Source: Candidatus Photodesmus blepharonis
GTDB taxonomy: Bacteria; Pseudomonadota; Gammaproteobacteria; Enterobacterales; Vibrionaceae
Assembly: GCF_000731795.2 (NCBI RefSeq)
Contig: NZ_JGVK01000033.1
Location: forward strand, 1 to 46,095
Direction of reading: 5' to 3'
Length of the DNA: 46,095 nucleotides
Notes under the pieces: generated by a model
Database searches by the model: none
Told to the model about the DNA's origin: nothing
What the model saw: only the letters and a program-made list of their open reading frames with translations
Part shown: piece after piece, positions 42,123 through 46,095 of the stretch
Layout: each line of letters starts with the position of its first letter
Numbering within the stretch: position 1 is the stretch's first letter
Program-made: the position numbers and the translations under genes

Positions 42123-43463
42123 TCAATCGCCTGCTACCTTCATGGACTCAAGTAAAATAGAACCGGTTTGCACCTGAGAACGCACTTCAGTATCCTTACC
42201 AACAGCAACAATATTCATGAACATATCTTTCAGATTACTTGCAATTGTTACCTCCGAAACCGGATACTTAATCTCCCCATTTTCCACCCAAAAACCAGCT
42301 GCTCCACGAGAATAATCACCTGTAACAACATTTATACCCTGGCCCATTATTTCAGTAACAAGTAAACCCGTATTCAACTCTCTTAACATCATCTCAAAAT
42401 TTTGTCCTGTTGACTTAACAAACCAATTATGAACACCACCTGCATGCCCTGTTGGAATCATACTCATTTTACGTGCAGCATAGCTGGTCAATAGATAAGT
42501 TGTTAATATACCATCAGCAATGATTTGACGATCTTGTGTAAATATACCTTCGTCATCAAATGGAGCAGACGCTAAACCACCTAAAACATGTGGACGTTCT
42601 ACAATATTAAACCATTTCGGTAATATCTGTTGACCAAGACAATCAAGTAAAAATGAGGATTTACGGTACAAATTTACACCGCTAATTGCAATGATCAAAT
42701 GACCTATTAGACTTGTTGCTACGTCAGAAGAAAACATAACCGGATACTTACCAGTAGTAAGCTTTTTTGAATCCAAACGGCTTATAGTCTTTTCGGCTGC
42801 TTGTTGACCGACAGTTTCTGGTGTCCAAAGCTCATTACAATCTCGAGCAACTGTGTAACTATAATCACGCTCCATCCTATTATTTTTCCCTTGACCAATA
42901 ACACAACAGCTTATGCTATGCCGACTAGATGAATAACTGGCGAGTAATCCATGACTATTACCATAAACCTTAACTGCGTAGCGACTATCGTAACTTGCAC
43001 CATCACTTTGTTTAATCTTAGTATAAGACAACGCTTTTCTTTCAGCTGCAATCGCAATTTGCGCTGCATAGTCTAGTTTCGGCATATCTGGATAAAACAA
43101 ATGCAGATCAGGGACACTCTGGATCATTAATTCTCTTGGCGCTAAACCCGCATATGGATCCTCTGAAGTATACCGAGAGATATCAAGTGCAGCTACTATT
43201 GCTTGCTGAATCGCTTTTTCACTTAAATCAGATGTTGAAGCACTACCCTTTCTCTGATCTCGATACACGGTAATACCAAGTACACCATCACTATTAAACT
43301 CAATACTTTCTACTTCACACATACGAGTAGTAACACTAAAACCAGTTGACTTTGTAATTGCCACTTCACAAGCATGGGCGCTTGCTAAAGCAATATCCAG
43401 CGCTTTTCTGACAGCAACTTCCAACCTAACACGCTGCTGACTCACTTGTTGTTTTACATCCAT
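42123..43463 (-). CDS. pmbA: TldE/PmbA metalloprotease-complex subunit
   Basis: A 446-residue protein of the TldD/PmbA family. It pairs with TldD (not seen here) in a heterodimeric protease; TldD carries the zinc site and PmbA the regulatory half. VESIEFNSDGVLGITVY, KVYGNSHGLL, YRKSSFLLD, GHAGGVHNW and ITGDYSRGAAGFWVENGEIKYPVSEVTI closely follow E. coli PmbA. The complex matures microcin B17 and degrades CcdA in E. coli; its general role is unclear. A location near rpoN fits Vibrio rather than E. coli. Confidence 0.95.
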   Translation of the reverse strand: MDVKQQVSQQRVRLEVAVRKALDIALASAHACEVAITKSTGFSVTTRMCEVESIEFNSDGVLGITVYRDQRKGSASTSDLSEKAIQQAIVAALDISRYTSEDPYAGLAPRELMIQSVPDLHLFYPDMPKLDYAAQIAIAAERKALSYTKIKQSDGASYDSRYAVKVYGNSHGLLASYSSSRHSISCCVIGQGKNNRMERDYSYTVARDCNELWTPETVGQQAAEKTISRLDSKKLTTGKYPVMFSSDVATSLIGHLIIAISGVNLYRKSSFLLDCLGQQILPKWFNIVERPHVLGGLASAPFDDEGIFTQDRQIIADGILTTYLLTSYAARKMSMIPTGHAGGVHNWFVKSTGQNFEMMLRELNTGLLVTEIMGQGINVVTGDYSRGAAGFWVENGEIKYPVSEVTIASNLKDMFMNIVAVGKDTEVRSQVQTGSILLESMKVAGD

Positions 43464-43585
43464 ATTTAAGCTAAACGTTTGTTATTAAAACTACAGCAAG
43501 GTAAACAAAAATTCTTTTATCCTTCAATATTCTGACTCAAAACCTATCCAAATCATAATTATCAGTGTAGACATATTTTGAAAGC

Positions 43586-44293
43586 TCATTCAACAACTTT
43601 AATAAAATTTCTTATAAACGGATTATTTGTCATCTCATTTGATAATTCAGAGATATCAAACGCTACTTCCACTCTACCATTTACTAAAAAAACCAAATTC
43701 GTTGCTATTAATTTCGCGTCACTAATATCATGCGTAACCATCACAACAGTAATATTACGCTCTATTGCTAAGCTCTTTAACAAGATCAGCATCTCGTAAC
43801 GTAAAACTGGATCAAGCGCAGAAAACGGTTCGTCTAACAACCAAATTGAGCGAGACTGAACAAAACAACGAGCAAGTGCTACACGCTGACGTTGACCACC
43901 AGAAAGTTGTCCAGGTAATCGATCAAGTACTTCATCCACACCCACCTTTTCCGCAGCATACACAATACACTGTTTTTCTTCTTTAGTAAAACGCAATCCA
44001 GAATTCAAACCTAAACCAATATTATCCATTGCTGTTAAATGAGTAAATAAATTATGCTCTTGAAACAATATTGAAAAAGGACGTCGATTAGGAGGTATTC
44101 TAGATAGAGATACATTTTTTACCTCGATTGTTCCACTAATCGGCTCTATAAAACCTGCAATTAAATTCAATAAAGTTGATTTACCAGAAGCGCTAGATCC
44201 CATTAAGGCAACAATTGATCCCTGTTTTATCTCTAAGTTAAACAAAAATGATCTTTGATCAAAATCATGTCTCACCTGGCTAAGATTTAACAT
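43586..44293 (-). CDS. thiQ: Thiamine ABC transporter ATPase ThiQ
   Basis: A 235-residue ATPase powering uptake of thiamine and its phosphates by ThiBPQ. Walker A is GSSASGKST, the Q-loop is LFQEHNLFTHLTA, the signature is LSGGQRQRVALARCF, Walker B is IWLLDEPFSALDP, and the H-loop is VTHD. The frame extends seven codons upstream, but I choose the ATG at 44293, which gives the family MLxLxxV start and lies eight bases after the thiP stop. Confidence 0.94.
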   Translation of the reverse strand: MLNLSQVRHDFDQRSFLFNLEIKQGSIVALMGSSASGKSTLLNLIAGFIEPISGTIEVKNVSLSRIPPNRRPFSILFQEHNLFTHLTAMDNIGLGLNSGLRFTKEEKQCIVYAAEKVGVDEVLDRLPGQLSGGQRQRVALARCFVQSRSIWLLDEPFSALDPVLRYEMLILLKSLAIERNITVVMVTHDISDAKLIATNLVFLVNGRVEVAFDISELSNEMTNNPFIRNFIKVVE

Positions 44294-44301
44294 TGAGCAT
44301 C

Positions 44302-45909
44302 TCATAAAACACATTTACAATTAAAAAATTTTTCATTCATCCAGAATAAAAAGTCAATTAAAAAGAAAAAGATAATGCTGAAAAAGAGCAAAACTAATGA
44401 AACAACTGCTGCTGCGTCCATTTGATAACTACTTAACAATTGGAAAAGATAAAAAGGCAAAGTTTGTAACTCTTGACTATTAAACAAAGCAAAGGAACTT
44501 ATATCACCGAGAGACAGCATAAAACTAATTGAAAAAGAGTAAAAAATTGGTTTTTTCAATATTTTCCATTCAATAATCTTAAATCTCTTCCAACCTTTTA
44601 TGCCCAAATGCAAGCATAAAAATTGATATCTCTGTGCAACGCATAACATCGGCTGAGAAAGAACTTTAATTACATAGGGAAGCGCCATCAAAGCATTAAC
44701 TATAACAATAGTAATGTAGATAAAGCTGTTGCAGCCTAAACATTTTCGTAACAACAAAAACAGTCCACTACTAAGTACTAAACTCGGAGTGATTAAAATA
44801 ATCATTCCAATTAACTCAATTTTATCTGCTCTAAGCTCTTTACGGTTTAAACGCCATGCTCTACTTGTAATCACAATAGAAATTCCAACCAATAAGGCAA
44901 TACCGCTAGAAAAAACCGCTATTTTTAACGAAAATAACAATGCCATCAAAAATTGAGCATCAGTTAATACATTTATTGTTTGACTATTAAAACCACTTAA
45001 AATTACCATCAGTAAAGGAGGAAAAACCAGCAAACAAGAAGCTATAATCCAAAAACCATCCCAAACTCTTACCCAATAATCTTGATTGCTTAAGATATGA
45101 CCATGATTATTGGAACCAATGGAGATTGGCATTGGTTTTGCCATACGCTGTATACAACATTGAAATACCCCACACAACAAAATTTGCCAGATTGCTAACA
45201 AAGCTGCTACTTTCAGATTAAAATCAAACTTTATCGCCTGATAAATAGCTATTTCGATAGTAGTATGCTTGGGACCGCCACCTAAAGCCATTACAGTGGC
45301 AAAACTGGTGAAGCACAACATAAAAACCAATCCAAACACATGGGGAAGCTGCTGACGCAGCCTTGGCCACTCAATCCACCTAAATTTATTCAAACGACTC
45401 ATTCCCAAATAAGCGCATAGTTTATGTTGTTCACTAGGAATTCTTTCTAATTCTTGCAATAGCAAATAGCTTACATATGGTAAATTAAAAAATACATGAG
45501 CGAGTAAAATACCATTGAATCCGTAAACTGAAAATGATAACTGAACACCAAACGACTGTAATAATTTAACTAATAAACCATTGTTTCCATAAATCTCCAG
45601 TAAACCAAAAATTCCAACAAAAACAGGTAATACTAAGGTCGTAGAAAACAACTTTAACAACAAAGAACGACCCTTAAATTTACGATACGATAAGGCATGA
45701 GAAATAGGTAAAGCAAAAACTACACTAAACAGACTCGATAAAAACGCTTGATAAAAACTGAACTTAGTTACATGTTGGTAGTAAGGATCTAGCAATACTA
45801 AGGTAACGTCAGATAACGAAATTTCAATAAAAAAAGAACGCAATATTAGAACGATAAAAACCAAAATAACTATCGCTATCCAAATACCAACTTTAGAAAC
45901 CGAATCCAA
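44302..45909 (-). CDS. thiP: Thiamine ABC transporter permease ThiP
   Basis: A 535-residue inner-membrane permease, the length of E. coli ThiP, with two fused permease halves and about twelve hydrophobic segments. EAA-type coupling loops appear near LCAYLGMSRLNKFRWIEWPRLR in the first half and CLHLGIKGWKRFKIIEW in the second. The start is TTG at 45909, preceded by AGGTAAG and 22 bases after thiB; no closer ATG fits. Confidence 0.94.
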   Translation of the reverse strand: MDSVSKVGIWIAIVILVFIVLILRSFFIEISLSDVTLVLLDPYYQHVTKFSFYQAFLSSLFSVVFALPISHALSYRKFKGRSLLLKLFSTTLVLPVFVGIFGLLEIYGNNGLLVKLLQSFGVQLSFSVYGFNGILLAHVFFNLPYVSYLLLQELERIPSEQHKLCAYLGMSRLNKFRWIEWPRLRQQLPHVFGLVFMLCFTSFATVMALGGGPKHTTIEIAIYQAIKFDFNLKVAALLAIWQILLCGVFQCCIQRMAKPMPISIGSNNHGHILSNQDYWVRVWDGFWIIASCLLVFPPLLMVILSGFNSQTINVLTDAQFLMALLFSLKIAVFSSGIALLVGISIVITSRAWRLNRKELRADKIELIGMIILITPSLVLSSGLFLLLRKCLGCNSFIYITIVIVNALMALPYVIKVLSQPMLCVAQRYQFLCLHLGIKGWKRFKIIEWKILKKPIFYSFSISFMLSLGDISSFALFNSQELQTLPFYLFQLLSSYQMDAAAVVSLVLLFFSIIFFFLIDFLFWMNEKFFNCKCVL

Positions 45910-45931
45910 CAGCTTACCTAATTCATCAAAC

Positions 45932-46095
45932 TCAAAATATCAAAGAGTTTCGCCATTCTTCAATCCAAGAATTACGATTTACAGCTACTTTCTCAAAAGG
46001 GAAAACAAGCTGTTTTTTAGGCTTTGAAAGCCTTTTAAAACCCTCAGGTAACGTGACATCAATCACTGGATACATCCAATTACCTGTTGGTATCA
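45932..46095 (-). CDS. thiB: Thiamine-binding periplasmic protein ThiB (C-terminal part)
   Basis: The last 54 codons of a gene that runs off the window end, missed as a long ORF because it is partial. The minus-strand frame reads IPTGNWMYPVIDVTLPEGF, then a lysine-rich stretch, and ends NSWIEEWRNSLIF. This closely resembles the C-terminus of E. coli ThiB, which has TNWMYPV and a tryptophan-containing final helix. It is the substrate receptor for the ThiPQ importer and heads the thiBPQ operon. Confidence 0.9.
   Translation of the reverse strand, partial: IPTGNWMYPVIDVTLPEGFKRLSKPKKQLVFPFEKVAVNRNSWIEEWRNSLIF

Overview
The window looks like a stretch of an AT-rich, strongly reduced gammaproteobacterial chromosome. 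Almost every gene is a conserved housekeeping or envelope gene with a full-length reading frame. I see no insertion sequence, phage gene, CRISPR array, toxin-antitoxin pair or defence system. Gene order and protein sequence point to the Vibrionaceae. The blocks mdh/ispB-rplU-rpmA-obgE-folA-apaH-rsmA-pdxA-surA-lptD, metK-gshB-yqgE-ruvX-yggS-proC-yggT-DUF4426-rdgB-hemW-trmB-mutY-yggX and plsC-murA-ibaG-mlaBCDEF-yrbG-kdsD-kdsC-lptC-lptA-lptB-rpoN-pmbA-thiQPB match the Vibrio order as I remember it. Genes normally interleaved there are missing (holC, apaG, yhbE, pilT/pilU, yggU, mltC, hpf, ptsN, rapZ, and endA/sprT/rsmE by metK). This is what a host-restricted Vibrionaceae symbiont would look like, such as the luminous fish symbionts, but the species is an inference.

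Layout. 1-3.1 kb: tRNA-Leu, an RDD membrane protein and the LPS-exporter permeases lptG/lptF. 3.3-8.0 kb: pepA and valS. 8.3-14.7 kb: outer-membrane assembly genes lptD and surA, then pdxA, rsmA and apaH. 14.7-17.1 kb, minus strand: folA, obgE and the rpmA/rplU ribosomal operon. 17.4-20.9 kb: ispB, mdh and metK. 21.1-27.8 kb, plus strand: gshB, yqgE, ruvX, yggS, proC, yggT, a DUF4426 protein, rdgB and hemW. 27.8-30.6 kb: trmB, mutY, yggX, tRNA-Phe and tRNA-Asn. 30.6-36.0 kb, minus strand: plsC, murA, ibaG and the full mla lipid-transport operon. 36.2-42.0 kb, plus strand: yrbG, kdsD, kdsC, lptC, lptA, lptB and rpoN. 42.1-46.1 kb, minus strand: pmbA and the thiamine importer thiQ, thiP and thiB (thiB cut by the window edge).

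The main theme is the cell envelope. Six of the seven Lpt proteins (A, B, C, D, F, G), all six Mla-operon-type genes, two Kdo-synthesis enzymes, MurA, PlsC and the SurA chaperone sit within 40 kb, so the outer membrane is maintained despite genome reduction. Retained cofactor and repair functions (glutathione, S-adenosylmethionine, PLP, MutY, YggX, RdgB) suggest a metabolically active, oxygen-exposed cell that takes up thiamine.

I did not find a convincing new biological system. The observations most worth checking are small lesions and leader structures: an in-frame deletion across a conserved substrate-binding loop of IspB, a probable one-base frameshift at the end of rplU that fuses its stop to the rpmA start, loss of the Obg acidic tail, a second open frame behind an A7 tract at the end of ruvX, LptD with one C-terminal cysteine instead of a pair, a structured metK leader, and frequent GTG/TTG starts.
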